Source: Dechloromonas hankyongensis (GTDB lineage: Bacteria; Pseudomonadota; Gammaproteobacteria; Burkholderiales; Rhodocyclaceae). Taken from it: a DNA stretch of 64,000 nucleotides. Of this stretch, positions 24,722 through 34,262 are shown piece after piece; within the stretch, counting starts at the first letter, position 1, and each line of letters begins with the position of its first letter. The position numbers were made by a program, and so were the translations under genes. The stretch spans positions 620,001 through 684,000 of the forward strand of contig NZ_JAKLTN010000001.1 in NCBI RefSeq assembly GCF_022012295.1, in the 5' to 3' direction. Under the pieces are notes generated by a model. The model ran no database searches, had not been told where the DNA came from, and saw only the letters and a list, made by a program, of their open reading frames with translations.

Positions 24722-25917
24722 GCTCTCCGAAACGCATTCTGCTGCTCGACACTGGCAACGAATGGGGTGGCGGCACCAACAGCATGTTTGAGTTGCTAAA
24801 GCGCATCGACCGCACGCGGTTCGATGTGACCTGCTGTTTCTACAAGGACTACACAAAGGGCAAGGGCGGCCGTCTGCTGTCCGATGAACTGGCTCATATC
24901 GGTATTCCGCTACTTCTATTGCCGATACGCAAGCAACCGCTGTGGGCCAAGCTGGCCAAGGAGTTGGTCCGCGGGTTGCTGTTGTGGTCCGGCCGTCTCA
25001 AGAAGCGGGGGGTTTTCACAATTGAAATGTTGTGGCGGATCAAACCGCGGACTGCCCTTCTGCATTCTTTACTCAGGGAGGGCGGCTATGACATGCTCTA
25101 TATGAATAACCAGCCATCATCTAATATGGAGGGGTATTTGGCTGCTGAATTATCGGGAATTCCAGTGGTTCAGCATGCTCGAATTGATGTTTCGTTGGAG
25201 CGATACGAGATTTCGGTCGTTAATAGGATCGCCACCAAGGTCATCTGCAATTCTCATGGTTTGGCTAACTCACTATGTATGCAGGGAGTTTCTCCCGAGA
25301 AAATAATTGTTGTTCATAACGGCATTGATTTGTCGACACCCATTCCAGAAAAGGCTTGTTTTGACAGGAATGGCCAGGAACTAATTCTTGGAACTGTTGG
25401 CTCCTTGGTGGCTCGCAAATGTGTAGATCATTTGATCTTATGCTTGGCAAAACTCAACCATGAACTTGGTATACCCTGCCGTTTGATTGTGCTGGGGGAG
25501 GGGCCGGAACTCAATCGCCTTGTACAAATTGCCAAGGAAAATTCGATCGATTCATCCGTGATTTTTGTAGGATTTAGCCAAAACCCGCTGGAATGGATGC
25601 AGCATTTTGATATTTTTTTATTTGCTTCCAGGCAAGAGGGGTTCGGTAGGGTTTTAATTGAAGCAATGCTATGCAAGGTTCCAATAGTCAGTGCAGATGT
25701 TGTAGGTCCCAACGAGGTCGTCCAGCATGGAGAAACTGGCTTCTTGTACCCACATGGGGATATTGACGCGCTGGTTAACTACGTATCGTTAATGAATTCA
25801 GATGCTGCTCTGCGGCAGCATTTGGGGGAAGCAGGATTCCGCCGCGTTGTGGCCAAATTCTCAATTGAAGCCTATATCAGTGGGGTGGCAATGGTTTTTG
25901 CTGAGGCAATGGCTTGA
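24718..25917 (+). CDS. GT4 glycosyltransferase with composition break inside the gene
   Basis: 399 residues; opening RILLLDTGNEWGGGTNSMFELL, later VVHNGIDLSTP, GTVGSLVARKCVDHLI and the donor motif SRQEGFGRVLIEAMLCKVPIVSA, all typical of GT4. The first third (to about 25010) has the GC-rich codon use of the upstream genes. The rest is clearly AT-rich like the next three genes. The frame stays intact, so the gene seems to be a recombinant of a resident 5' end and a foreign 3' end, or a foreign gene under amelioration. Confidence 0.8.
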   Translation: MSSPKRILLLDTGNEWGGGTNSMFELLKRIDRTRFDVTCCFYKDYTKGKGGRLLSDELAHIGIPLLLLPIRKQPLWAKLAKELVRGLLLWSGRLKKRGVFTIEMLWRIKPRTALLHSLLREGGYDMLYMNNQPSSNMEGYLAAELSGIPVVQHARIDVSLERYEISVVNRIATKVICNSHGLANSLCMQGVSPEKIIVVHNGIDLSTPIPEKACFDRNGQELILGTVGSLVARKCVDHLILCLAKLNHELGIPCRLIVLGEGPELNRLVQIAKENSIDSSVIFVGFSQNPLEWMQHFDIFLFASRQEGFGRVLIEAMLCKVPIVSADVVGPNEVVQHGETGFLYPHGDIDALVNYVSLMNSDAALRQHLGEAGFRRVVAKFSIEAYISGVAMVFAEAMA

Positions 25918-27059
25918 TTTATTTAGTGCTGACTTGGCTGGCTGCACCAATATTGTGGTGCATTGCTGCTCGAAGGCGACGTCCAACCAATCGTGTTTTG
26001 GTCATCCAGACTGCCAAGATTGGTGATTTCATTGCGACGACGCCGGTTTTTCGAGCCTTGCGCATTCGCCATCCGGGAATGGAGATCGTTGCTTTATTGC
26101 ATCCTGTCAATATTCCGTTGGCCAAGCAACTGGATACCATTGACCGTATCGTGACTTTGCCTAAGCACGGCTTCAAAGGGTGGAATGGCAAACGCTGGCT
26201 GCTAAAACAACTGGCCGAAGGTTACGACGGGGTTTTAATTCTTAGCCCAAACCTCACTAATCTGCTTGTTCCATTTTGGGTGGGCGTGCCCAAACGGGTG
26301 TCGGTGCTGGCAGACCGTCGGCGAGGTAGCGTTCGCTTGGCTTGGCCCTTTCTGACTCATGGTGAGCCCCATCGAGTTGGGCAGCTTTTTCGCGAAACGG
26401 CTTTACGGGCCTTGGTTGGGCTCGGCGTTAACGTTGATGCTGCTTTGCTGGCACTTCCCAACGAAGCGCGTGGAGTACCAAATGGTATGGCCCGGCTGGA
26501 CAAGTTGCCCACGGACAAAAGCCGTCCGCTCGTTGGCTTTGGTCTGGGAGCCGGCAATCGGATGAAGGCTCTGGATCCGTCACAAATTGAGGCATTTGCC
26601 AGCCAGATTATCAAACGAACGGAATCAATCCTGGTGCTAATTGGCACGGAAGCTGATCGGGCTACTGCAGATACATTGAGCACTTATCTGCAGTACGACC
26701 GAGTTGTCGATACGACTGGCCAATGGCCACTCGATGAATTGCCCATTCTTCTAAAAGCTCTTGACTGCTTTGTCGGTGTCGATTCTGGGGCTACCTACCT
26801 AGCTGATGCACTGGGTGTGCCAGTTGTTGACTTTATGGGGCCGGCTGATGCTGCGGATCAGCGACCAATTGGCAAACGTGCGATTGTTATCCACAGTACT
26901 GAGCCTTGCGCGCCGTGTTCACATGCATTTGACGCACCTTACGCTTGCCGTTTTGGTACGCGGGCATGCATTGCCCACGCACCTATCGAGAGGTTAGTTG
27001 ACGAGGTGCTTCGTATTTTAAAAACACAGGCTGAAATAGTTAAAGTTGATCATGAATAG
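25914..27059 (+). CDS. GT9 glycosyltransferase (heptosyltransferase-like)
   Basis: 381 residues. A short hydrophobic start (MIYLVLTWLAAPILWCIAAR) precedes the GT9 core NRVLVIQTAKIGDFIATTPV; GVDSGATYLADALGVPVVDF is the donor-site motif. The C-terminal CAPCSHAFDAPYACRFGTRAC holds four cysteines. The start is a TTG within the preceding stop (TTGA); no ATG is available before the core. AT-rich composition. The hydrophobic N-terminus may anchor it to the membrane. Confidence 0.76.
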   Translation: MIYLVLTWLAAPILWCIAARRRRPTNRVLVIQTAKIGDFIATTPVFRALRIRHPGMEIVALLHPVNIPLAKQLDTIDRIVTLPKHGFKGWNGKRWLLKQLAEGYDGVLILSPNLTNLLVPFWVGVPKRVSVLADRRRGSVRLAWPFLTHGEPHRVGQLFRETALRALVGLGVNVDAALLALPNEARGVPNGMARLDKLPTDKSRPLVGFGLGAGNRMKALDPSQIEAFASQIIKRTESILVLIGTEADRATADTLSTYLQYDRVVDTTGQWPLDELPILLKALDCFVGVDSGATYLADALGVPVVDFMGPADAADQRPIGKRAIVIHSTEPCAPCSHAFDAPYACRFGTRACIAHAPIERLVDEVLRILKTQAEIVKVDHE

Positions 27060-28140
27060 TTTGAAAAAAGTACTCATTGCTTATTCGTCTAATCCGCCTA
27101 TTATTGCAGATCTGTCGGAGGCATTTGCGAAGCGCAATATTGATGTTGACTATGTTTTGGCGGACAAAAATACATGGTTTGATCGATGGATAATACGACG
27201 CTTAAATAAGCAGTTGCATAATCTTCGGATTTTGCCAAAAAATAAAACCGTTTTCTCCGATCATCCACTTGCCCATAAAAATTATCGGAGCACGGCGTTG
27301 AAAGAGAAGATTTCTTCCTTCAATCCCGATCTTGTCTTCGTGGTTAGAGGAATTGCATTCAATAACGATGCGCTTAATCAAGCGAATCGGCTGTTTGGTT
27401 GGTGGGTGGAGAAAGAAGAACGGACGCAAGAAGCCTTAGGGGAAATAAACCTATTTGACTGGTATTTCTTTTTGGCCGAATCTTCCGTGCAACAGGCCAA
27501 GGCAAGCGGCCACTGCAATGTAAGCTATCTAAGCCACATGGTTAATCCAAATCGTTTTCATAAAATAATTGGATTAGACAAGCGCTATGATGTTTGTTTT
27601 GTCGGGAATTGGTCTCCTCATAGACAAAAATTCATTGATGCGGTTTTGGAGGTGACGCCAAATGTTGCGGTATATGGCCGCAAATGGCGTAGGAACAATA
27701 TCCGTAACGCTAAGGTGCTAAGGGCTATCAAGGGGCAGTGGATAGACGGGGAGCCGCTCAATAAGTTATATAACGAATCTCGAATTGTACTGAATGTGAC
27801 CAACTGGGGGGCAGGCGTTGGTAAGGGAAGAAGTGGGATGAATATGCGAGTATTTGAGGTCCCAGCAAGTGGAGCTTTTCTCTTTACCGACGAATCGAGG
27901 GAAATGGATAACTATCTTAAGCCTGGATGCCATGTAGGTGTTTTTGATGAGAGCGATCTTCAGGGTTTTAAATCAGGATTAAGATATTATTTGGATAATC
28001 AGGATGTTCGGGAGTCAATAGCAATTGCTGGTGGCGCTCATGTTCGGAATAATTATACTTATGATAGTGCAGTTGAAAAGATAATATCGATTTACAATCA
28101 TCTGCCTATATTTAATAAAGCTATGCCGATCTCGGATTGA
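27052..28140 (+). CDS. CgeB-like glycosyltransferase (Glyco_trans_1_2 type)
   Basis: 362 residues. The N-terminal half lacks a familiar motif. The C-terminal third matches the family often annotated CgeB / PF13524: RSGMNMRVFEVPASGAFLFT, then LKPGCHVGVFDESDLQGF and NNYTYDSAVEKI. Such proteins are found in spore-coat and LPS glycosylation loci. ATG 27052 overlaps the previous gene by eight bases. It is the most AT-rich gene of the cluster. Confidence 0.7.
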   Translation: MNSLKKVLIAYSSNPPIIADLSEAFAKRNIDVDYVLADKNTWFDRWIIRRLNKQLHNLRILPKNKTVFSDHPLAHKNYRSTALKEKISSFNPDLVFVVRGIAFNNDALNQANRLFGWWVEKEERTQEALGEINLFDWYFFLAESSVQQAKASGHCNVSYLSHMVNPNRFHKIIGLDKRYDVCFVGNWSPHRQKFIDAVLEVTPNVAVYGRKWRRNNIRNAKVLRAIKGQWIDGEPLNKLYNESRIVLNVTNWGAGVGKGRSGMNMRVFEVPASGAFLFTDESREMDNYLKPGCHVGVFDESDLQGFKSGLRYYLDNQDVRESIAIAGGAHVRNNYTYDSAVEKIISIYNHLPIFNKAMPISD

Positions 28141-28142
28141 TT

Positions 28143-29468
28143 ATGAATATCTGTAGATTGAAGTTTAGGGATTGGGTATCGTCAGAAGTAGATAGGCAAT
28201 TGGCTTTTCTGTTTTGGCTCGTTCTGTTATTTATTCAGCCATTCGAAAAGTTCATTGCGGTGAAGTACCTTTTAATGTTTGGCTTGGTTTTGCTGGCTGT
28301 TCCACTTGGCATGCGCCCCGAAATACGTTATCGCATGGCTCAGCGAAATACGGTTTTAGGTTTTGCATTGGCCATCGTTGTCTGGAGTTTTATTGTATCG
28401 CTGATCGGCGCTTATGTTATGGATAGCCTTCATGCGCTATCTCGGGATTTACTATTGCAGGTCGAGTTGCTGTTAGTTGGTTGCGTGTTGGTGAGAAATT
28501 CTGCGCAGGCCAGAGTTGCCTTGTGGGCTATCGTCGCTGGATTTGCTGTATTTAGCCTACTTTCCAGCATTGAGGTTGGGTCCTACCTAATGGATCACTC
28601 TCTTAGTGAGGGAGAGATTCCGCGTTCCCACCGATCATTTTGGGGAGGGTACGCGATAATGGCAGGGTTTTGCCTGCCACTAGTCATTGCTTTTGCGGTT
28701 TCTTGCGTATCCAATATCTGGCAACGCGCCATGCTTTTTGTATTGGTTGCGCTGGCCGTAGGGTTGACCGTTTTGTACGGTTCGCGCAGTCCATTGCTGG
28801 TCGTTGCCATTTCAGTCATTCTATTTTTTGCTTTGTCGCGCGCTTGGAAGGCGCTCTCCATAGCCTTGCTGGTAATTTCCATTGGCGCTGGATGGTTTGC
28901 CACACAAAGCAACCTTGGTTATCTGGAAAAATACCGCTCGCTGGCCCAGTCCGATACTTATGTTACCAATCAGGGCTTGAGTATGCGTTTCGACGTGTGG
29001 TCCGGCGTCGTTGAAGTGATCGCAGCCCGGCCGCTACTTGGCTATGGCTATGGGTGGAAGAAGCTGGCCTGGGCGATCAACGAGGGGGGCTATGCCGAAC
29101 GCTGGAAGGCAAACGATCCCGGCAAGGCGGCCTATTATCTCGGCGAAGAGACGCACGCCAGCTACGGCAAGGTCAATCCGCACAATTATTTCCTGCAGGT
29201 GGCCTTCGAGATCGGTATTCCCGGCCTGTTGCTGGTGCTGGCCTTCTGGTTGGCCGTATTCTGGCAGGGGCTCAAAGGTCTTGGCCGTGGCCCCGTCGAG
29301 CATCAGCGCCTGCGGGTGGTAATCCTGACCACGCTGCTCGCCTACCTGTTGAGTAACGTAGCCAATGGCTTCTGGGTTGGCGGGCTGGCTAATATGGCCT
29401 GTGCCTTGGTCGGCATCCTGGTGGGACTGAGTCTGACCGAACAATCCGCTGATGCCGGAGAGAGTTAA
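28143..29468 (+). CDS. O-antigen ligase/polymerase (WaaL/Wzy_C family)
   Basis: 441 residues with about ten to twelve hydrophobic helices and a long periplasmic loop before the C-terminal helices. HNYFLQVAFEIGIPGLLLV contains the conserved His of the Wzy_C region and RSHRSFWGGYA lies in an earlier loop. WaaL transfers O-polysaccharide onto lipid A-core at the periplasmic face; other Wzy_C proteins glycosylate proteins. Position in an LPS core cluster favours ligase. Composition returns to GC-rich at about 28940. ATG 28143 lies two bases after the previous stop; a TTG two codons earlier overlaps it. Confidence 0.78.
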   Translation: MNICRLKFRDWVSSEVDRQLAFLFWLVLLFIQPFEKFIAVKYLLMFGLVLLAVPLGMRPEIRYRMAQRNTVLGFALAIVVWSFIVSLIGAYVMDSLHALSRDLLLQVELLLVGCVLVRNSAQARVALWAIVAGFAVFSLLSSIEVGSYLMDHSLSEGEIPRSHRSFWGGYAIMAGFCLPLVIAFAVSCVSNIWQRAMLFVLVALAVGLTVLYGSRSPLLVVAISVILFFALSRAWKALSIALLVISIGAGWFATQSNLGYLEKYRSLAQSDTYVTNQGLSMRFDVWSGVVEVIAARPLLGYGYGWKKLAWAINEGGYAERWKANDPGKAAYYLGEETHASYGKVNPHNYFLQVAFEIGIPGLLLVLAFWLAVFWQGLKGLGRGPVEHQRLRVVILTTLLAYLLSNVANGFWVGGLANMACALVGILVGLSLTEQSADAGES

Positions 29469-30448
29469 TGAAAATCCTGGTCATTCGTCGCGACAACATC
29501 GGTGATCTGGTGTGCACCACGCCCATGCTAGCTGCCCTGCGCCAGATAATGCCTGACGCCTGGATCGGTGTTCTGGTCAATCAATACAACGTCGCCGTGA
29601 TGCACGGCAATCCCGATGTGAACGAGGTGTTTGCTTATCGCAAGGCCAAACATCGAGAGCCGGGCGAGAGCAAGCTGGCGATCTGGATGGAAACGGCAAG
29701 GCTGATGTGGCGTCTGCGATTGACGGGCATTGATGTGGCGATTATTGCGTCGCCAGGCGGGGAGCGCTACGCAAAAATGGTTGGGGCACGTCGAATCGTT
29801 CCTTTCAAGCCGGCGGAGCGAGGCCATGAGGTAGAGCGTTGCATGTCGATGCTCCGAGAACTTGCAGGTCGCGAAGAAGTATTGCCGGTGGCGGGATCTC
29901 CCAAGGTTACGGCAGATACCGGTGTGGTTCGGAAACTCTGCTCGGACCTCGGGATTGAGGCAGGTCAGGTAGCCAGGGTAGCAGTGCATATCTCGGCCAG
30001 GCGGCCCAAGCAGCGCTGGTCGGTGGAGGCATTTGCTGCCACGATTCGCGGCTTGCTTGCGGAAGACCTAGCCAAGCAAGTGTTGGTCTTTTGGGCGCCG
30101 GGTAGCTGCACCGATCCGGCCCATCCGGGGGACGACGAGAAATTGGCCGAACTGATGGCTGAATTGCATCACGACCAGCGCATCATTCCTGTCCCGACGC
30201 ATAGCCTCACTGAACTTGTGGCAGGATTGTCGCTGGTTGACTTGATGGTTTGTGCCGATGGTGGCGCGATGCACGTTGCGGCGGGTCTTGGCAAGCCGAT
30301 CGTTTGCCTGTTCGGCGATTCAAATGCGACCCGCTGGCACCCCTGGGGTGTGCCGCAAGTCGTGATCCAACCGGAGTCTCACCACGTCAAGGATGTGTCG
30401 CCGGAGGAGGCGCTAGCTGCTTGCCGCACCTTGCTTGCAAAAGGCTAA
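29468..30448 (+). CDS. GT9 heptosyltransferase family protein
   Basis: 326 residues: MKILVIRRDNIGDLVCTTPM at the N-terminus, VAVHISARRPKQRWS centrally, and VCADGGAMHVAAGLGKPIVCLF at the donor site. It is the last gene of the LPS cluster, and its ATG shares a base with the ligase stop. It converges tail-to-tail with polA; the two stop codons overlap by four bases and no terminator separates them. Confidence 0.84.
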   Translation: MKILVIRRDNIGDLVCTTPMLAALRQIMPDAWIGVLVNQYNVAVMHGNPDVNEVFAYRKAKHREPGESKLAIWMETARLMWRLRLTGIDVAIIASPGGERYAKMVGARRIVPFKPAERGHEVERCMSMLRELAGREEVLPVAGSPKVTADTGVVRKLCSDLGIEAGQVARVAVHISARRPKQRWSVEAFAATIRGLLAEDLAKQVLVFWAPGSCTDPAHPGDDEKLAELMAELHHDQRIIPVPTHSLTELVAGLSLVDLMVCADGGAMHVAAGLGKPIVCLFGDSNATRWHPWGVPQVVIQPESHHVKDVSPEEALAACRTLLAKG

Positions 30449-33165
30449 TGCGCCGCTTCCCAGTTCGGCCCGACGCCGACCTCGACGACCAGCGGCACGG
30501 CCAGTTCGGCGACTTGGCCCATCAGGCGCGGCAGGTGGGTGCGGACGTCGATCAGTTCGCTATCCGGCACTTCGAGCAGCAGTTCGTCGTGCACCTGCAG
30601 GACCAGCTTCGAGCGCAGCGCTGATTTTTCCAGCCAGTCCTGTACGGCGACCATGGCCAGCTTGATCAGGTCGGCGGCGGTGCCTTGCATCGGGGCGTTG
30701 ATCGCGGCGCGCTCGGCGGCCTGGCGGCGCATAGCCTGGCTGGAGCGGATTTCCGGGAACCACAGGCGGCGGCCGAAGGCAGTTTCGACGTAGCCCTTGT
30801 CGCGCGCCGTCTGGCGGGCTTCTTCCATGTACTGGGCGACGCCGGGGTAGCGGGCGAAGTAGCGGTCGATATAGGTCTGTGCCGCGCTGCGCTCCAAGCC
30901 GAGCTGGCGGGCGAGGCCGAAGGCGCTCATGCCGTAGATCAGGCCGAAGTTGATGCTCTTGGCGACACGGCGCTGGTCGGGGCCGACTTCGAGCGGCGTG
31001 ACGCCGAAGATTTCGGCGGCCGTCGCCCGGTGTACGTCCTCGCCGTGCGCAAAGGCGTCGCGCAGGCGGTCATCGCCCGACAGGTGGGCCATGATGCGCA
31101 GTTCGATCTGCGAATAGTCGGCCGATACGATGCTGCTGCCTTGCGGGGCGATGAAGGCAGTGCGGATTTTCCGGCCTTCCTCGCTACGTACCGGGATGTT
31201 CTGCAGGTTGGGGTCGCTCGACGCCAGCCGGCCGGTGACCACGGCGGCCTGGGCGAAATTGGTATGCACGCGGCCGGTCTGCGCATTGATCATGCGCGGC
31301 AGCTTGTCGGTGTAGGTGCCTTTCAGCTTGGATAGGCTGCGGTGCTCGAGCAGCAGCTTGGGCAGCGGGTAGTCGAGGGCCAGTTCGGTCAGCACTTCCT
31401 CGTCGGTGGATGGGCCGCCAGAAGCGGTCTTCTTCTTGACCGGTAGGCCGAGCTTGGTGAACAGGATGTCGCCCAGTTGCTTGGGCGAGGCGAGGTTGAA
31501 GGGCTGACCGGCCAGTTCGTAGGCCTGGGTTTCCAGCGCCATGATCTTCTGGCCCATTTCGTGGCTCTGTTTCGACAGCACGTCGGCGTCGACCAGGATG
31601 CCGTTGCGTTCGATCTGCCAGATCACCTGCCGGGCCGGCATCTCAATGTCGTGATAGATGCGCGACAGGCCCGGTTCGCCGGCGAATCGCGGATGCAGCA
31701 CGTTATGGACGCGCAAGGTGACGTCGGCGTCTTCGGCCGAGTAGATGGCGGCGCGTTCGATATCGACCTGGTCGAAGCCGATCTGCTTGGCGCCCTTGCC
31801 GCACAGGTCCTCGTAGGCGATGGTCTCCAACCCGAGGTGGCGGGTGCACAGCTGGCCGAGGTCATGGCCTTTGTCCGACTCGATGACGTAGCTCTGCAAC
31901 ATGGTGTCGTGTGCGATGCCGGCCAGCGCAACGCCGTGGTTGGCGAAGACGTGCTGGTCGTACTTGGCGTTCTGCAGCACCTTCTTGCGGTCGGCCACTT
32001 CCAGCCACGGCTTCAATTTGGCCAATACTTCGTCGCGCGGCAGTTGGTCAGCAACGCCGGGGGCGGTGTGGGCGAGTGGGATGTAGCAGGCTTCGCCGGG
32101 CTTTACCGACAACGAGATGCCGACGATGCGTGCGGCGAAGGAATCGAGACTGGTCGTTTCGGTATCCAGCGCAGTCAGCTCGGCGGCTTGGACCTTGGCC
32201 AGCCAGGCATCGAACTGCGGCCAGGCGAGTACCGTTTCATAGCTGACGGCGATTTTTTCGGCGGGCGGTGGCGCTTCTGCCACGCCGACCGTCTGCGCCG
32301 GCACGCCAGCGGCGGCTTCCGGACCGTCGATTTCGGCTAGCCAGGTGCGGAACTGGTAGCGGGTGTACAGCGAGCGCAGCGTCTCGGTGTCCGGCGGCGT
32401 CGCCGTCAGGCCGGTGGGGGGCGGTAGGTCGGGCAGGTCGCAGACCACCGTCACCAGCTTCTTGCCCAGTGGCAGGAAGCCGAGATGGTCGCGCAGGTTC
32501 TGGCCGACGACACCCGACACCTCAGCGGCGTTGGCCACCAGATTGTCGAGATTGCCGTACTGGCCCAGCCATTTGACTGCGGTCTTCGGGCCGCATTTGG
32601 CGACGCCGGGCACGCCGTCCACGGTGTCGCCGACCAGGGCCAGGTAATCGACGATGCGCTCGGGCGGCACGCCGAATTTGGTCTCGACACCAGCGGCGTC
32701 GAGCAGCTCGTTGCTCATCGTGTTGTACCAGCGGACCTTGGGCCCGACCAGCTGGGTCAGATCCTTGTCGCCGGTCGAAATCAGCGTCTCGATGCCGGCC
32801 GCGGCGGCCTGGGTGGCCAGCGTACCGATCACGTCGTCAGCCTCGACGCCGTCGACCGTCAGCACCGGCCAGCCGGCGGCCTTGATGGCGGCGTGGATGG
32901 GTTCGATCTGGGCACGCAGGTCGTCCGGCATGGGCGGCCGGTGCGCCTTGTACTCGGGATACCAGTCGTCGCGGAAGGTCTTGCCCTTGGGGTCGAAGAC
33001 GACGGCCTTGTAGTCAGCCTTGTAGTCGCTTTCCAGACGACGTAGCATGTTCAAAACGCCGTAGATGGCGCCGGTCGGCTCGCCGGCCTTGTTGCGCAGG
33101 TCGGGCAGGGCGTGGAAAGCGCGATAGAGATAGGACGAACCGTCCACCAACAACAAGAGAGGCAT
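30445..33165 (-). CDS. polA: DNA polymerase I
   Basis: 906 residues in the full three-domain layout: 5'-3' exonuclease/FEN domain at about 1-290 (LLLVDGSSYLYRAFHALPDL, GVEADDVIGTLA), a 3'-5' exonuclease at about 310-500 with an intact DxE pair (ALDTETTSLDSF), and the family A polymerase with SADYSQIELRIMAHLS, the O-helix segment RRVAKSINFGLIYGM and QVHDELLLEVP. Proofreading therefore looks functional. It fills Okazaki-fragment and repair gaps. The start lies five bases from the divergent LOG gene. Confidence 0.97.
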   Translation of the reverse strand: MPLLLLVDGSSYLYRAFHALPDLRNKAGEPTGAIYGVLNMLRRLESDYKADYKAVVFDPKGKTFRDDWYPEYKAHRPPMPDDLRAQIEPIHAAIKAAGWPVLTVDGVEADDVIGTLATQAAAAGIETLISTGDKDLTQLVGPKVRWYNTMSNELLDAAGVETKFGVPPERIVDYLALVGDTVDGVPGVAKCGPKTAVKWLGQYGNLDNLVANAAEVSGVVGQNLRDHLGFLPLGKKLVTVVCDLPDLPPPTGLTATPPDTETLRSLYTRYQFRTWLAEIDGPEAAAGVPAQTVGVAEAPPPAEKIAVSYETVLAWPQFDAWLAKVQAAELTALDTETTSLDSFAARIVGISLSVKPGEACYIPLAHTAPGVADQLPRDEVLAKLKPWLEVADRKKVLQNAKYDQHVFANHGVALAGIAHDTMLQSYVIESDKGHDLGQLCTRHLGLETIAYEDLCGKGAKQIGFDQVDIERAAIYSAEDADVTLRVHNVLHPRFAGEPGLSRIYHDIEMPARQVIWQIERNGILVDADVLSKQSHEMGQKIMALETQAYELAGQPFNLASPKQLGDILFTKLGLPVKKKTASGGPSTDEEVLTELALDYPLPKLLLEHRSLSKLKGTYTDKLPRMINAQTGRVHTNFAQAAVVTGRLASSDPNLQNIPVRSEEGRKIRTAFIAPQGSSIVSADYSQIELRIMAHLSGDDRLRDAFAHGEDVHRATAAEIFGVTPLEVGPDQRRVAKSINFGLIYGMSAFGLARQLGLERSAAQTYIDRYFARYPGVAQYMEEARQTARDKGYVETAFGRRLWFPEIRSSQAMRRQAAERAAINAPMQGTAADLIKLAMVAVQDWLEKSALRSKLVLQVHDELLLEVPDSELIDVRTHLPRLMGQVAELAVPLVVEVGVGPNWEAAH

Positions 33166-33170
33166 ACGAA

Positions 33171-33899
33171 GTGACGGAAAATGACAAGCTGGTGATGGGT
33201 GTGGAGACCGAGGCCCTGTTGAAAAATACGACGGCCCGCGAGTCGTGGCGGATTTTCGGCATTATGTCAGAGTTCGTCGAGGCGACCGAACGTCTGGCCG
33301 CGATCCGGCCGGCCGTGACCCTGTTCGGTTCGGCCCGTGTGCGCCCCGAGTCGAAGTACTACACGCTGACCGAGCAATTGGCACGGCTGCTGTCCGATTC
33401 CGGGTTCTCGGTCATTTCCGGCGGCGGTCCGGGCATCATGGAAGCGGCCAACAAGGGCGCCTTCTTCGGCAAGTCGCCGTCGGTCGGCCTCAACATCCAG
33501 TTGCCGCACGAGCAGGCCAACAATCCCTACCAGGACATCTCGCAGACCTTCCGCCACTTCTTCGCCCGCAAATACATGTTCGTCCGCTTCGCCAGCGCCT
33601 ATGTCGTGATGCCCGGCGGCTTCGGTACCCTGGACGAGCTGATGGAGGCGCTGACCCTGATCCAGACCGGCAAGGCGCGCAAGATTCCGCTCATCCTGGT
33701 CTGCTCGGAATTCTGGGGCGGCATGATCGACTGGTTCAAGGACCGGCTGGTCAGCGAAGGCATGGTCGATGCCGAAGACATGAACCTGATCCAGATCATC
33801 GATGAACCGGAAAAGGTCGTCGAAGCCATCTTCAAGCACTACGAAGCCCGTCCCTTTGGGCCATTGCCAAACGAACACGAGATGCTGCTCAACCTGTAA
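33171..33899 (+). CDS. LOG-family protein (TIGR00730), cytokinin-riboside phosphoribohydrolase-like
   Basis: 242 residues of Rossmann-like fold with the family motifs SGGGPGIMEAANKGA and PGGFGTLDELMEALTLIQTG. LOG proteins hydrolyse nucleoside 5'-monophosphates to base and ribose phosphate; in bacteria they act in nucleotide turnover. The longer N-terminal extension and FGSARV/ARKYMFVRFA motifs are usual for proteobacterial members. GTG 33171 has GAGAGG upstream; an ATG at 33195 is an alternative. It diverges from polA across five bases. Confidence 0.85.
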   Translation: MTENDKLVMGVETEALLKNTTARESWRIFGIMSEFVEATERLAAIRPAVTLFGSARVRPESKYYTLTEQLARLLSDSGFSVISGGGPGIMEAANKGAFFGKSPSVGLNIQLPHEQANNPYQDISQTFRHFFARKYMFVRFASAYVVMPGGFGTLDELMEALTLIQTGKARKIPLILVCSEFWGGMIDWFKDRLVSEGMVDAEDMNLIQIIDEPEKVVEAIFKHYEARPFGPLPNEHEMLLNL

Positions 33900-33929
33900 A
33901 ATCGGGGTATCAAAATCAAGGATTCCATC

Positions 33930-34259
33930 ATGCGCCGTCTTTTCCCCATCCTGCTGCTTGCCGCACTGCCTGCCTGGGCGCAGAGGGGCGATCTGCAGCC
34001 GCTGCCGGCCGTGCCGCCCCCGCCGCCGGGTATGGAAGCGTTCGACGAAGCGCTCGAGCCGCAGGTCACCATCGTCAAGCGGGAAACGGAAACCCGCGAG
34101 GAATTCCGTATCCGCGGCAAGCTGTACATGGTCAAGGTCACCCCGGCCGTCGGCAAGCCGTACTATCTGGTCGACCGCCAGGGCGACGGCATCCTCGTCG
34201 ATGTCGGCCCCGACCAGCATCTGACCAAGCCGCCGATGTGGGTCATTCATAGCTGGTAA
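33930..34259 (+). CDS. DUF2782 secreted protein
   Basis: 109 residues with a Sec signal peptide (MRRLFPILLLAALPAWAQ), a proline run (PAVPPPPPG) and a compact basic/beta segment (EEFRIRGKLYMVKVTP, YYLVDRQGDG) typical of DUF2782. Function is unknown; the family is a periplasmic companion of polA/thrB neighbourhoods in betaproteobacteria. It ends three bases before thrB. Confidence 0.75.
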   Translation: MRRLFPILLLAALPAWAQRGDLQPLPAVPPPPPGMEAFDEALEPQVTIVKRETETREEFRIRGKLYMVKVTPAVGKPYYLVDRQGDGILVDVGPDQHLTKPPMWVIHSW

Positions 34260-34262
34260 GCG

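Larger units (their letters stand above)
25010..28940. other. AT-rich mosaic block within the LPS cluster
   Basis: Over about 3.9 kb, codons end mostly in A/T and long A/T runs appear, unlike both flanks. The block covers the 3' part of a GT4 gene, a GT9 gene, a CgeB-like gene and the first two thirds of the ligase gene. Both edges lie inside reading frames that remain open. No mobile-element genes or repeats are visible at the edges, so homologous replacement of a variable outer-core/O-antigen segment is the likeliest origin (inference). Confidence 0.65.
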
